A stretch of 64,000 nucleotides of DNA from Dietzia aurantiaca (GCF_021033825.1 NZ_JAIFXZ010000010.1:62001-126000); one strand, 5' to 3'; shown: positions 43,702-53,379, counted from the stretch's first letter. The notes: generated by a model from the sequence alone, not told the origin. A program made the numbers and translations.

Positions 43702-45435
43702 TCAGCGGCAGATCGCGCCCTCGGAGGCCGATTGGACCAGCTTCGAGTACTTGGCGAGGACGCCCCGGGTGTAGCGGGGCGGCAGCGGCTCCCAGCCCTC
43801 CTTGCGTCCCTCCAGCACCGTCTCTTCGACCAGGAGCTCGAGTGTGCCGTTCGAGACGTCCAGGCGGATCCGGTCCCCGTCGCGCACGAACGCGATCGGG
43901 CCGCCGTCGACTGCCTCCGGCGCGATATGCCCGACGCACAGTCCGGTCGTCCCTCCGGAGAAGCGCCCGTCGGTCATGAGCAGCACGTCCTTGCCCAGCC
44001 CCGCGCCCTTGATCGCCCCGGTGATGGCCAGCATCTCGCGCATGCCGGGACCACCCTTGGGTCCCTCGTAACGGATGACGACGACATCGCCGGCGGTGAT
44101 CGTCCCGTCCTCGAGCGCGTCCATCGCGGCGCGCTCTCGCTCGAAGACCCGCGCGGTGCCCTCGAAGACATCCGAGTCGAAGCCCGCGGACTTGACCACC
44201 GCACCCTCCGGGGCGAGGGAGCCGCGCAGGATGGTGATGCCACCGGTCGGGTGGATCGGCTCGTTCATCGCACGCAGCACGAGGCCGTCCGGGTCCGGCG
44301 GCGAGATGTGCGCCAGGTTCTCGGCGACGGTCCTGCCGGTGACCGTCAGGCAGTCACCGTGCAGCAACCCGGCATCGAGCAGCGCCTTCATCACGACGGG
44401 CACTCCGCCGATCTTGTCGACGTCGTTCATCACGTGCGCACCGAACGGCTTGACGTCGGCCAGGTGCGGGACCTTGGCTCCGATGCGGGCGAAGTCGTCG
44501 AGGCTCAGCTCCACCTCCGCCTCGTTGGCGATCGCCAGAAGGTGCAGCACCGCGTTTGTCGAGCCACCGAATGCCATGACCACGGCGATGGCGTTCTCGA
44601 ACGCCTCCTTGGTCATGATGTCGCGGGCGGTGATCCCGCGCCGCAGCATCTCCACCACGGCTTCGCCACTGGCCATGGCGAACCCGTCGCGACGACGGTC
44701 CGGCGCCGGTGGCGCGGCACTGCCGGGGAGGGACATCCCCATGGCCTCTGCGGCGCTGGCCATCGTGTTGGCGGTGTACATGCCGCCACAGGCGCCTTCG
44801 CCGGGACAGATGGCGCGCTCGATGCTGTCCACGTCCTCGCGGCTCATCAGTCCCCGTGAGCAGGCCCCGACCGCCTCGAACGCGTCGATGATCGTGACCT
44901 GGCGCTCGGTCCCGTCCGACATCCTGGCGAAACCGGGCATGATCGACCCGGCGTAGAGGAAGACGCTGGCCAGGTCTAGACGGGCGGCGGCCATGAGCAT
45001 CCCGGGCAGCGACTTGTCACACCCGGCGAGCAGCACCGAGCCGTCGAGCCGCTCGGCACTCATGACCGTCTCCACGCTGTCCGCGATGACCTCGCGGGAC
45101 ACCAGCGAGAAGTGCATACCCTCGTGGCCCATCGAGATGCCGTCGGAGACCGAGATGGTGCCGAACTCGAGCGGGTACCCCCCGCCTGCGTGGGTACCCT
45201 CCTTGACCGCCTTGGCCAGCCGGTCCAGCGGGAGGTTGCACGGGGTGATCTCGTTCCACGACGACGCAACGCCGATCTGGGGCTTGACCCAGTCGTCGTC
45301 GCCCATCCCCACCGCTCGCAGCATCCCGCGCGCGGCGGTCTTCTCCAGGCCGTCGGTCACGTCGCGGCTGCGTGGCTTGATGTCGACTTCCGTCGTCGGG
45401 TTCTCTGATCGGGGGGTATCGGTTCCGGAGCTCAT
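43702..45435 (-). CDS. ilvD: Dihydroxy-acid dehydratase
   Basis: 577 residues. It dehydrates 2,3-dihydroxy-isovalerate and its methyl homologue in valine and isoleucine synthesis. Iron-sulfur cysteines are in [27 protein letters not shown] and [19 protein letters not shown]. The C-terminus has [21 protein letters not shown]. Actinobacterial IlvD enzymes carry a [2Fe-2S] or [4Fe-4S] cluster; the subtype cannot be assigned safely here. The ATG at 45435 is in frame with the family start. It is monocistronic, since the terminator at 43644-43684 lies downstream. Confidence 0.95.
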   Translation of the reverse strand: MSSGTDTPRSENPTTEVDIKPRSRDVTDGLEKTAARGMLRAVGMGDDDWVKPQIGVASSWNEITPCNLPLDRLAKAVKEGTHAGGGYPLEFGTISVSDGISMGHEGMHFSLVSREVIADSVETVMSAERLDGSVLLAGCDKSLPGMLMAAARLDLASVFLYAGSIMPGFARMSDGTERQVTIIDAFEAVGACSRGLMSREDVDSIERAICPGEGACGGMYTANTMASAAEAMGMSLPGSAAPPAPDRRRDGFAMASGEAVVEMLRRGITARDIMTKEAFENAIAVVMAFGGSTNAVLHLLAIANEAEVELSLDDFARIGAKVPHLADVKPFGAHVMNDVDKIGGVPVVMKALLDAGLLHGDCLTVTGRTVAENLAHISPPDPDGLVLRAMNEPIHPTGGITILRGSLAPEGAVVKSAGFDSDVFEGTARVFERERAAMDALEDGTITAGDVVVIRYEGPKGGPGMREMLAITGAIKGAGLGKDVLLMTDGRFSGGTTGLCVGHIAPEAVDGGPIAFVRDGDRIRLDVSNGTLELLVEETVLEGRKEGWEPLPPRYTRGVLAKYSKLVQSASEGAICR

Positions 45436-45490
45436 GGGGCCAGCCTAGGTACTCGGGCCGGATCCGCGCCGCCGGACGAGGAGTGCAGGG

Positions 45491-46495
45491 TCAGCCCGAC
45501 GACGAACCCAGAGCGGGAAACCGGTGCACCACATGCTCGGAGAGTTCGTCGATGACCTCGCGGATCGGCCGCGTGCTCGCGCCCACTCCCAGCAGAACGT
45601 GGTTCACACCGATCTGTCGGAGATCGCCGAGGTGCTGTACCAGCGCACGCCGGCCGAGCCGGAACCCGAAGCTGATCGGCGACGCCGTCTCGTCCGGGTC
45701 CTCGGACAGATCGACCTGCAGCGATTGCGCGAAGGGCTTGAAGTGGGCGTCCGCGACTCCTCCCGTCTCGACGAGCTCTCTCCATCGCGCGGTGGTGCGG
45801 CGTTGAGCGTCGAAGTCGCGCGGGTAGGTCATCCAGCCGTCCCCGTGCTCGGCGAGGTAGGTGACGCTTTGCTGACACGAACCGATCATGAGCATCGGCA
45901 CGGACGCCGCGGTGGGCTTGGGCACCACGTCCGCGCTGTGCATCCAGCCCCCCGGCCAGCGGATGCCACGCATCTCCGTGCTGAGCGCGTGTCGGGGCAC
46001 GCGCAGGTTCTCGCGGAACCGCTCGCCGCGCTCCCCCTGCTCGAGTCCGAACGCGCGGAACTCCTCGGGCCGGTCGCCCGAGGCCAGCCCCAAAAGGAAG
46101 CGACCACCGGTGATCCGGTCGAGACTGGCAGCGGACTTGGCCACGTGCAACGGGTGTCGGATCGGCAGGACGATGCCAGCGGTCCCCAGCGCGATCCGGG
46201 AGGTGTGCGCCGCGATGTGGGACAGATGAATCCACGGGTCGTACACCTGCCCGAGGTCTCCGAACGACGGCACCCGCAGCGGTATGTCACGGACGTAGAG
46301 GGCGGCGAAGCCCCCGGCCTCGGCGGCGCGGGCGGCCTCGATCTGCGCGGCGAGATCCCCGGCCGACGCGTCGTCGCCCCGACTTCGTAGTGGGAACCCC
46401 AGGCCGAGCGTGAGGTGTCCGGGCGCGAAGGTGCGACGGAAGCCCGGGAGGTGGTGCGGGTCGTCGTCGGAGCGCGTGCAGAGCGGGGTCGTCAT
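45491..46495 (-). CDS. LLM oxidoreductase, BA3436-type (TIGR03571)
   Basis: 334 residues, luciferase-like TIM barrel. FRRTFAPGHLTLGLGFPL, AALYVRDIPLRVPSFGDLGQVYDPWIHL and TGGRFLLGLASGDRPEEFRAFGL match the BA3436/TIGR03571 family of probable FMN- or F420-dependent oxidoreductases with unknown substrate. AGGTGG precedes the ATG at 46495. Its promoter faces the cation antiporter gene with about 50 bases between. It is distinct from the F420-type enzyme at 22724, so the window holds two LLM subfamilies. Confidence 0.87.
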   Translation of the reverse strand: MTTPLCTRSDDDPHHLPGFRRTFAPGHLTLGLGFPLRSRGDDASAGDLAAQIEAARAAEAGGFAALYVRDIPLRVPSFGDLGQVYDPWIHLSHIAAHTSRIALGTAGIVLPIRHPLHVAKSAASLDRITGGRFLLGLASGDRPEEFRAFGLEQGERGERFRENLRVPRHALSTEMRGIRWPGGWMHSADVVPKPTAASVPMLMIGSCQQSVTYLAEHGDGWMTYPRDFDAQRRTTARWRELVETGGVADAHFKPFAQSLQVDLSEDPDETASPISFGFRLGRRALVQHLGDLRQIGVNHVLLGVGASTRPIREVIDELSEHVVHRFPALGSSSG

Positions 46496-46546
46496 GCATC
46501 CACCTTGCACTAGGCTCGCGCTCATCCCTCCGACGGAAGGCCGGAC

Positions 46547-47914
46547 GTGACCACCACCCTCCTGGCTTCGGGGACCTCCTCGACGGACCTGCTCTCGCTG
46601 TTCTGGATCGTGGTGGTCATCTGCGTCGCACCGGTGCTGTCCTGGTTGGCCCGATCGTTCATCCCCGCGGTCGTCCTGCTGCTGGTCGGCGGCATGCTCA
46701 TCGGCCCCAACGGGATCGGCCTGGCCGAGGAGAGCGGCGGCGTGGCGATGCTGTCGGAGATCGGGCTCGGCATGCTGTTCCTGCTCGCGGGCGCAGAACT
46801 CCGGACGTCCACGCTCGCCGGCCGTCGGGGCGCGGGTGCGGCCGGCACCTGGGTGATGAGCCTGATCCTGGCGACCGGCGTCGGGTACCTGGTCTCGGAC
46901 CGCTGGGAGACCGCCGTGGCGATCGGCCTGCTGCTCACCTCCACCGCGATCGGCACGCTGCTGCCGATCCTCAAGGGGGGCGGCCACGACACCACCCCGG
47001 TCGGCCGCGCGGTGCTCACCCACGGCGCGGTCGGCGAACTAGGACCCGTCCTGGCCATGGCGTTGCTGCTGGGCACACGGGACATCGGGTCGTCCGCGGT
47101 GGCGGTCGCCCTGTTCCTGCTGGCCGCCCTGTTCCTGTTCGCGGTACCGCGACGCCTGCTCTACGTCCCCGCGATGGGGCGCGCACTGGCGCAGGGCAAC
47201 ACATCGACCGGACAGCTCGTGGTGCGGACGGTGTTCCTGCTGCTGGCCGCGATGATGGCCGTGGCGTCGGTGTTCGGACTGGACGTGGTGCTGGGCGCGT
47301 TCGCGGCGGGCATGATCCTGCGCAGCCTCGTCGAGGCGTACGGCAGGCAACTCGTGGCCGTCCGGTCGGATTCCGCAGCTCCCCACGCGCCGCCCCGCGA
47401 CCTGCTCGGCGAGCTGCTCGGCCGCCTGGACACCGTCGGATATTCCCTGTTCATCCCGGTGTTCTTCGTGGTGTCGGGGATGGGGATCAGCGTGGATGCG
47501 GTCGCGGCGGCCCCGTGGCTGCTGGTCGCCGGGGTGGCGAGCATGTTGATCCTGCGTGGCGGGGGCGTGTGGCTCTCGGAGACGTGGCTGCGGGTCAGCC
47601 CCGGTCTGGCGACGACGCGCGACCGCGCCCGGGTCGGTTTGTACGCGGCGACGGGTCTGCCGATCATCGTGGCGGTGACGGACGTGGCCGTGACCGGCGA
47701 TCTGATGCGCGCCGAGGAAGCGGCGGTCCTGGTGGCGGCCGGAGCGGTGACGGTGTTGCTGTTCCCACTACTCGCCGACGTGCTGCACGCCCCGGGCGCC
47801 GGTGCGGGGGCGCCGGAGGCGGGCGCGTCACCGCCCGGCAGGGTCTCCGATGGCGATGACGACAACGGCGGCGGCATCACGACCGGTGACGACACCGGGG
47901 CTCGCACCCCGTGA
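46547..47914 (+). CDS. Cation/proton antiporter, CPA2 type
   Basis: 455 residues with about 12 helices. LFLLAGAELRTSTLAGRRG is the conserved cytosolic-loop region of Na+/H+ and K+/H+ exchangers (usually LFxxGLE). LTSTAIGTLLPILKGGG and VVLGAFAAGMILRSLVE also fit KefB/GerN-like members. The C-terminal 40 residues are a Gly/Asp/Pro-rich tail without an RCK (TrkA-N) regulatory domain. GTG at 46547 is taken as start, close to the divergent LLM gene. Confidence 0.85.
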   Translation: MTTTLLASGTSSTDLLSLFWIVVVICVAPVLSWLARSFIPAVVLLLVGGMLIGPNGIGLAEESGGVAMLSEIGLGMLFLLAGAELRTSTLAGRRGAGAAGTWVMSLILATGVGYLVSDRWETAVAIGLLLTSTAIGTLLPILKGGGHDTTPVGRAVLTHGAVGELGPVLAMALLLGTRDIGSSAVAVALFLLAALFLFAVPRRLLYVPAMGRALAQGNTSTGQLVVRTVFLLLAAMMAVASVFGLDVVLGAFAAGMILRSLVEAYGRQLVAVRSDSAAPHAPPRDLLGELLGRLDTVGYSLFIPVFFVVSGMGISVDAVAAAPWLLVAGVASMLILRGGGVWLSETWLRVSPGLATTRDRARVGLYAATGLPIIVAVTDVAVTGDLMRAEEAAVLVAAGAVTVLLFPLLADVLHAPGAGAGAPEAGASPPGRVSDGDDDNGGGITTGDDTGARTP

Positions 47915-47959
47915 CCGTGACAGCGATCGACGGGACCAGCAGCTGAGGCGTGCGGGCCA

Positions 47960-48502
47960 TCAGCAGGCCCCGAGCAGCGCCCCTGTCGCGCCGGCGGCCA
48001 TGTCGCCGATCGTGTCGTGGTAGGTCACGTGGATGTCGGCGGTGATCGCGGCATGTCCGAACCATTCGACCATCTCCCAGAGCGCGCCGAGGGCCAGCCC
48101 CAGCGCGGTGGTGAGCACCACGGCTCCGAAGGCGGTGAATCGTGGCGAGACCGGCGGCGGCACGATGTCCCGGCGGGCGAGCACCAGGTACCCCATGACC
48201 GCGAGGGCGCCGGCCGTCGCCACGTGGACGGGGATGTCCCACCACCAGACTGCTCGATAGAGATCGAGTACGTTGCTCCACGCCGCGACGAGCAGAACCA
48301 CGCACACCGCGGCGTCGGCCCCCGGCCGCATTCCCAGGAACCGTGGCAGCATGAGCCCTGGCGTGCAGATCGCCACGATCGCCGCGTCGGTGACCCCGGA
48401 CACCGCCAGCGCCAGCAAAGCACTCAGCACACCGAGAAGCCGGACCGCATCCGCGACGACCTGTCCGCGGGTACCGGCAGGACGCAGGAAATTGTCGATC
48501 AC
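47960..48502 (-). CDS. DUF2238 (YjdF-like) membrane protein
   Basis: 180 residues, about five to six helices. AVWWWDIPVHVATAGALAVMGYL and GALWEMVEWFGHAAI...TYHDTIGDMAAGATGALLGA carry the charged in-membrane residues conserved in DUF2238. Function unknown. The ATG overlaps the stop of the EEP hydrolase gene (ATGA), so they are coupled. The protein ends close to the convergent antiporter gene. Confidence 0.85.
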   Translation of the reverse strand: MIDNFLRPAGTRGQVVADAVRLLGVLSALLALAVSGVTDAAIVAICTPGLMLPRFLGMRPGADAAVCVVLLVAAWSNVLDLYRAVWWWDIPVHVATAGALAVMGYLVLARRDIVPPPVSPRFTAFGAVVLTTALGLALGALWEMVEWFGHAAITADIHVTYHDTIGDMAAGATGALLGAC

Positions 48503-49392
48503 GGCGGGCCCGCCCCGGCCACGACAGGGTCTGATGGGCCCGATGGGCTCTCTGTTCTCACCACGGCCTGCACCGGCAGGTGATCAGAGGGCCAGCCCCC
48601 GTCATGTCGGAACGGATTGATCGCGGCTTCGGTCACCCGGAGACGGGATGAGGTGAGAATCCAGTCGATCCGATCGCCATGCCGACGCGGACGACGGTGG
48701 CGACCGTAGGTGCCCCACTCCCCGGTTGCACGAGAGCGCGCACCGTCCCAGCTGTCCACCAGTCCGGCCGCGAACAGGGCCCGCACGGCATCGCTCGACA
48801 GGCCGGCGTTGAGGTCCCCGGCCAGTACCGTCGGCGGCTCGCCGGGACCCACCAGATCCCCGATCGCTACGGCCGCGCGGAGCCGCGACCTCGCCGAGAA
48901 CGGATCCAGATGAGTATTCATCACGTGGATCCGCCGACTCGTGGCCCGGTCCCGGAATCGTGCACGGACCAGAATCCTGGGGAACGGGTTGCCCCACGAC
49001 GTCGAACCGGGGAGCCGCGGGGTGTCCGACAGCGCGGATTGCTCCCACCCTTCGAGTTCGAGCCTGTCCGCGTCGTACACGATCGGGCACGCCTCGCCGC
49101 CGCCGTCGGCTGACCGACCGAAGCCGACGTGGTGGTACCCGCGACCGAGTCCCTCGTAGAGCGCCCCCAGTTGATCCGGGAGCACCTCCTGGGCACAGAG
49201 CACCGTCGGACGCTCCATGGTGAGCAGAGCGGTGACCCCGGGAGCGCGGCGGCACCACCGATCGGCCGACCGCGTCAGAAAGCCCGGCATCCGCCGCCGG
49301 ATATTCCAGCTCATGATGTGGAGCCCGGGCGCGCGCACCGGCCCGATCACCGCCCGCGTCATGCGGTGGGTCGCCGAAGCCCGCTCGGTCAT
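48499..49392 (-). CDS. Endonuclease/exonuclease/phosphatase (EEP) family hydrolase
   Basis: About 297 residues, DNase I-like fold. LHIMSWNIRRR (motif with catalytic Asn), TVLCAQEVLPDQLGALYEGL (metal Glu), VMNTHLDPFSARSRLRAA, TVLAGDLNAGLSSDAV (DxN) and PSDHLPVQAVV (SDH) are all intact. The substrate may be nucleic acid, a phospholipid or an inositol phosphate. No signal peptide is obvious. The start is uncertain: ATG at 49392 or GTG at 49401; the frame to 49608 adds an arginine-rich stretch. It is coupled to the DUF2238 membrane protein. Confidence 0.85.
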   Translation of the reverse strand: MTERASATHRMTRAVIGPVRAPGLHIMSWNIRRRMPGFLTRSADRWCRRAPGVTALLTMERPTVLCAQEVLPDQLGALYEGLGRGYHHVGFGRSADGGGEACPIVYDADRLELEGWEQSALSDTPRLPGSTSWGNPFPRILVRARFRDRATSRRIHVMNTHLDPFSARSRLRAAVAIGDLVGPGEPPTVLAGDLNAGLSSDAVRALFAAGLVDSWDGARSRATGEWGTYGRHRRPRRHGDRIDWILTSSRLRVTEAAINPFRHDGGWPSDHLPVQAVVRTESPSGPSDPVVAGAGPP

Positions 49393-49580
49393 CGCCGGAG
49401 TCACCGCCCTTCTTCGTCGCCGGGCGCGGCGTCGGCCCCGCCCCCGGCCCACCAACCGTGTGACGGCCCCGCCGGCCCGGTAGCTCGCGACGCCGCTCCT
49501 TCCTGCCACCTTAGGTGTCAGCACCGTGCGCGTACGCCCTGCGCGCGGAAGTGACAGACCGCCCGGCGCGGGATGAGACG

Positions 49581-50552
49581 ATGTGGTCCGTGCCCACACC
49601 TCCGCCACTCCCGGTACGACACGGTGTCGGGCCCACCAGGCTCCGCATCCCTGTGTCGGGGCCGTGGACGACGATCGCCGAGTACATGGTGTCGAGATTC
49701 GCGCACCTGGACCCGGATGAGCTGTTCCGCCGGATCGACGCCGGGGAGATCGTGGGCGGCGATGGTCGGCCGATCGATCGCCACACCACGCCGGGCAGCC
49801 ACGAGTTCGTCTGGTATCACCGGCAGCTGCCCGATGAGCGGCCTCTGCCCTATCAGGAGACGATCCTGTTCGCGGACGACGACCTCGTCGTCGTCGACAA
49901 ACCGCACTTCCTCCCCACCACCCCGTCCGGCCGCTACCTACGCGAGACCGCCCTCGTCCGGCTGCGGGTGCGCCTGGGCAACCCGGACATCACGCCGGTG
50001 CACCGACTCGACCGGCCCACCGCCGGGCTGGTCATGTTCACCGCCCGGCCCGAGATGCGCGGCGCGTACCAATCGCTGTTCGAGCAGCGGCGCGTGACCA
50101 AGGTCTACGAGGCGGTGTCCGCGCCGCCCGTCGGCTGGGACCCGGACGCCGGCACCCTCCACGGGCAACCGATGCCGCTGGTGCGCCGGGACCACCTCCA
50201 CTGCCCCGGCGGCCCGCAGCGGACCGTCATACGGCCGGGGCTCGAGCCCAACGCCGAGACCGTCGTGGACGTACTGGGGCACGGGACCAGCGCCGCCGGG
50301 CGGCCCGTGCTGCACACGCTGCTGCGGCCGCGCACCGGAAAACTCCATCAGCTGCGCGTGCAGCTCGCCGCGCTCGGTATCCCGATCCTCGGCGACCGGC
50401 GCTATCCCGAGCTGTTGCCCGAGGCAGCCGACGACGACTCACTCCCCCTCCAACTCCTCGCCCGCGAGCTCGGGTTCACCGACCCGGTCAGCGGCGAGAT
50501 CCGGCGATTCCGGAGTCGGCGCACACTGTCGGAGGTGCCGGTCGGCGTGTGA
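49581..50552 (+). CDS. RluA-family pseudouridine synthase
   Basis: 323 residues. HRLDRPTAGLVMF holds the catalytic Asp (HRLDxxTSG); DDDLVVVDKPHFLPTTPSGR precedes it and TGKLHQLRVQLAALGIPILGDRRYP follows. It isomerises uridine to pseudouridine in rRNA or tRNA. The N-terminal MWSVPTPPPLPVRHGVGPTR stretch and the FRRIDAGEIVGGDGRP S4-like segment fit the actinobacterial group with a C-terminal RluA domain. ATG at 49581 is chosen over a GTG at 49515. A second family member lies at the right edge. Confidence 0.88.
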   Translation: MWSVPTPPPLPVRHGVGPTRLRIPVSGPWTTIAEYMVSRFAHLDPDELFRRIDAGEIVGGDGRPIDRHTTPGSHEFVWYHRQLPDERPLPYQETILFADDDLVVVDKPHFLPTTPSGRYLRETALVRLRVRLGNPDITPVHRLDRPTAGLVMFTARPEMRGAYQSLFEQRRVTKVYEAVSAPPVGWDPDAGTLHGQPMPLVRRDHLHCPGGPQRTVIRPGLEPNAETVVDVLGHGTSAAGRPVLHTLLRPRTGKLHQLRVQLAALGIPILGDRRYPELLPEAADDDSLPLQLLARELGFTDPVSGEIRRFRSRRTLSEVPVGV

Positions 50553-50620
50553 CAGGCACGTACGACCCGGGCGCTTGCCGGCTCAGCACACCGCGTCCCC
50601 TCGAACGCCGTCGTCGAACG

Positions 50621-51157
50621 TCAACCGTCGACGTCGTGGAGGTGATGCTCCACGTCATGGACGATGTACTGACACAGCGTTGCGACGGTGAAGACGTACC
50701 CGTCGCCCCTACGCCCGGTGCGATCCCAGTCGGCGTCGCCGACGCGTCCGACGATCCCGCGCGTCCGGCCGGTGTCGCGGACCAACTTCCCGGCGAGCGA
50801 CGCGGCCCGGGCTCGCCAGTACTCGCGCTCGCGGACGGCGGCCTCGCCGTCGAAGTCCGCATATGTGGGGTTGTCGACCTCGAGCATCGCCGCGAGGCGG
50901 TCTCCCAGTACCTCGATGAGGTCGCGACTGTGGCCCGCGTACTCCAGCGGCGACCACACCCGAGGAGCCGGCCGAGTGGCGACGTCCGGCCGGGCGAGCA
51001 CCACGACCCACCGCTCGGCCACGGCGGCCAGCCTCTCGTCGGTGGTCAGCGGATCGTGCGGTCGGTAGCCACATTCTTCGCATCCGCCGTCGAGCACGGT
51101 GGTCCAATCGCGGTTGTCCGGCATGCCCGGTTCGGGTTCAGCATCCATGGGCGTCAC
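50621..51157 (-). CDS. DinB-family metal-binding protein
   Basis: 178 residues. WSPLEYAGHSRDLIEVLGDRLAAML and LCQYIVHDVEHHLHDV supply the three metal histidines of the DinB four-helix bundle. WDRTGRRGDGYVFTVATL is typical of actinobacterial members. Relatives include mycothiol-dependent isomerases and bacillithiol S-transferases; mycothiol is made by this host, since mshB is present. An N-terminal CEECGYRPHDP stretch adds two cysteines. GTG at 51157 has GGTGGAAG close upstream; ATG at 51148 is the alternative. Confidence 0.85.
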   Translation of the reverse strand: MTPMDAEPEPGMPDNRDWTTVLDGGCEECGYRPHDPLTTDERLAAVAERWVVVLARPDVATRPAPRVWSPLEYAGHSRDLIEVLGDRLAAMLEVDNPTYADFDGEAAVREREYWRARAASLAGKLVRDTGRTRGIVGRVGDADWDRTGRRGDGYVFTVATLCQYIVHDVEHHLHDVDG

Positions 51158-51230
51158 TCTTCCACCGGGTCAACGCGCGTGCAGGCATAGCGGGCCGGTC
51201 AGCTGTCACGCGGCCCTGCGTGGCGTCGGT

Positions 51231-51695
51231 TCAGCCGGCTGCGTTCTCGACCTCGCGCTGATAGTGGTCGAGGAACTCGTGCGCGAGGACCAGGAAGGTC
51301 TCGGAGCCCCGCGGCCCCATGTGCGAGAGCGCGGACGCGTAGGCGCCGAGAGAACGGGCCGTGTCCGCGTCGAACACCCGACGGCCCTCGTCTGTGCGCT
51401 CGAACTCGTGGGCGCTGCCGCCATCGCGCCGTCGGCGTTCCACATACCCCGAGGCCAGAGCTGCGTTGACCTGGCGATTGATCGTGGACTGCTCCAACCG
51501 GAGCTCGTCGGCGATCTCCTTCAGGGTTCGCGCACGGCCGTCGGCCAGCAGCCAAAGCAGCCGGAGATCCGCGGTGCCGAGCCGCATGGTGCCCTCCATG
51601 GCACGGCGTTGACCGTCGAGTCGGCTGAGGATGGCAGCGAGCCGCCGTTCCGCGGGCGCGTCAGGCCCCAACCAGTGCTCACGCGATGCCGTCAC
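51231..51695 (-). CDS. MarR-family transcriptional regulator
   Basis: 154 residues. A winged helix-turn-helix (LRLLWLLADGRARTLKEIADELRLEQSTINRQVNAALASGYVERRR) is flanked by dimerisation helices. The order of helices and the SAHEFERTDEGRRVFD wing are typical of MarR. AAGGAGGAC before the GTG at 51695 gives a firm start. It diverges from an MFS exporter, and two palindromes lie in the 141-base gap. The likely circuit is repression of the pump and of itself, relieved by a small ligand. Confidence 0.92.
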   Translation of the reverse strand: MTASREHWLGPDAPAERRLAAILSRLDGQRRAMEGTMRLGTADLRLLWLLADGRARTLKEIADELRLEQSTINRQVNAALASGYVERRRRDGGSAHEFERTDEGRRVFDADTARSLGAYASALSHMGPRGSETFLVLAHEFLDHYQREVENAAG

Positions 51696-51769
51696 CTGCA
51701 GTCCTCCTTCGCGGACGCGCCCTCGACGAGGGACGGCCGACCGCATGGTTGCCGTCTCCGAATGCGATA

Positions 51770-51780
51770 TGTAGTCTACA
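51770..51780. promoter_or_regulatory. Candidate MarR operator 1
   Basis: TGTAG-T-CTACA is a perfect 11-base palindrome, eight bases before the larger one and nearer to the marR gene. It may be a second binding site for autoregulation. Confidence 0.55.
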
Positions 51781-51787
51781 CAGGTTG

Positions 51788-51812
51788 GAATATGTATGTA
51801 ACATACATATTC
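51788..51812. promoter_or_regulatory. Candidate MarR operator 2
   Basis: GAATATGTATGT (51788-51799) and ACATACATATTC (51801-51812) are perfect inverted arms around one base. The AT-rich 25-base palindrome stands out in this GC-rich genome, has the size of a MarR dimer site, and lies 24 bases upstream of the MFS start, so it could cover the promoter. Confidence 0.8.
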
Positions 51813-51836
51813 GGACGGAACCCCTGAAAGGAACTG

Positions 51837-53315
51837 ATGAATCTCTCCCGCGACCGCGCGGCGGCGCCGCTGGCCGTCATCCTGGTCCTCGGCTTCTCGA
51901 GCATGTGCGCCTCGCTCATGCAGTCGCTGGTGATCCCCATCCAGCCTGAACTGCCGAGGCTTCTGGACACCGCACCGGACAACGCTGCGTGGGTGGTGAC
52001 CGCGACCCTGCTGGCCGGGGGTGTCGCGATGCCGGTGGCCGGCCGACTCGCCGACATCCGGGGGCGCAAGCCGGTCCTCGTGGCCTCCGCGCTCATCCTG
52101 TTGTCGGGCTCGCTCATCTGCGCCCTGTCGACCTCCCTCGTGCCGGTCCTCATCGGTCGCGCCCTCCAGGGACTCGCGATGGGATACGTCCCCGTCGCGA
52201 TCAGCTTCGTCCGGGAGATCGCCCCGCCCGCCATGCAGAACTCCGCGGTCGCCGGCATCAGCGCGACGCTCGGTGTCGGCGGCGCACTCGGACTCCCCCT
52301 CGCCGCGTGGATCGCCCAAGACCACGACTGGCACGCCCTGTTCTGGGTCTCCAGCGCGCTCGCCGCAGTCATGGCCGTGCTCTCGCTGATCGTGTTGCCG
52401 CACCGGCGACCGGTGGACCGGGCCCGGTTCGACTCTGTCGGCGCCATCGGGTTGGCAATCGGCATCGTGGCAATCCTCGGCGGCATCTCCAAGGGCGGCG
52501 ACTGGGGATGGACCTCGCCGGCCACCTTGTGCGCGATCATCGGCGGCGCCGCGGTCCTCCTCGCGTGGGGGTTCTACGAGACCCGCCACGACCAGCCGCT
52601 CGTCGACCTCCGGACAACGGCCCGGCGGCCGATCCTTCTCACCAATATCGCCGCGCTCCTCATCGGGTTCGGCATGATGGCGCAGTCGATAGTCGTTCCC
52701 CAACTCCTCCAGCTCCCCGAATCCACCGGATACGGACTCGGTCAGACGATGCTCCAGGCCGGCCTGTGGATGGCCCCGGGCGGGCTGATGATGCTCGCGT
52801 TCACCCCGATCTCCAGCCGGATGCTCACCCGGTTCGGCGGCCGCACCACGCTCGCCCTGGGGGCGGCGGTGATCGCGGCGGGATACCTCGTCGCCGCCTT
52901 CTCCGCGCATGCCCCGTGGCAGCTGCTCGTCTCGACGTGCATCGCCTCCGCCGGTGTCGGCATCGGCTATGCGGCCATGCCGACTCTGATCCTCGAGAAC
53001 TCCCCCGCCTCCGAGGCCGGGGCGGGGGTCGGTCTGAACTCGTTGATGCGCTCCATGGGCACCACCATCGCCGGATCGGTGATGGCCATCGTCCTCACCA
53101 GCCGGATGACCGACATCGGCGCGGGCATCCAGGGTCCTACCCAGGAGATGTTCCGACTGTGCTTCTTCATCGGTGCCGGTGCGGCCGTCGCGGGCGCCGT
53201 CATCGTGCTGCTGATCAAGAGCGGGAATCGGCCGTCCGGCGCGGGCGCCGAGCCGGTCGCCCCACCGACGTCCGCGGAGGGCACCGGGCAGGAGGCACTC
53301 GCCCGGGTCCGCTGA
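51837..53315 (+). CDS. MFS efflux transporter, DHA2 (14-helix) type
   Basis: 492 residues, about 14 helices. GRLADIRGRKPVLVASALIL is motif A, and GISATLGVGGALGLPLAAWIAQDHDW carries the drug-efflux motif C region. The length and helix count fit the EmrB/QacA subfamily, which exports hydrophobic drugs with protons. GAAAGGA precedes the ATG. The divergent MarR gene and the palindromic operators suggest inducible export. The pump ends in a good hairpin terminator. Confidence 0.92.
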   Translation: MNLSRDRAAAPLAVILVLGFSSMCASLMQSLVIPIQPELPRLLDTAPDNAAWVVTATLLAGGVAMPVAGRLADIRGRKPVLVASALILLSGSLICALSTSLVPVLIGRALQGLAMGYVPVAISFVREIAPPAMQNSAVAGISATLGVGGALGLPLAAWIAQDHDWHALFWVSSALAAVMAVLSLIVLPHRRPVDRARFDSVGAIGLAIGIVAILGGISKGGDWGWTSPATLCAIIGGAAVLLAWGFYETRHDQPLVDLRTTARRPILLTNIAALLIGFGMMAQSIVVPQLLQLPESTGYGLGQTMLQAGLWMAPGGLMMLAFTPISSRMLTRFGGRTTLALGAAVIAAGYLVAAFSAHAPWQLLVSTCIASAGVGIGYAAMPTLILENSPASEAGAGVGLNSLMRSMGTTIAGSVMAIVLTSRMTDIGAGIQGPTQEMFRLCFFIGAGAAVAGAVIVLLIKSGNRPSGAGAEPVAPPTSAEGTGQEALARVR

Positions 53316-53319
53316 CGTC

Positions 53320-53348
53320 GCCGTCCCCCGGCACCCGCCGGGGGCGGC
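53320..53348. terminator. Hairpin terminator between MFS and PEP-mutase-like gene
   Basis: CCCCCGGC (53325-53332) pairs with GCCGGGGG (53337-53344) around an ACCC loop, extended by GCCG (53320-53323) with CGGC (53345-53348) and one bulged T. It lies between convergent genes. Confidence 0.65.
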
Positions 53349-53379
53349 CAGCGCACGGCCCCGCTGAGGTCTCGAGGCG

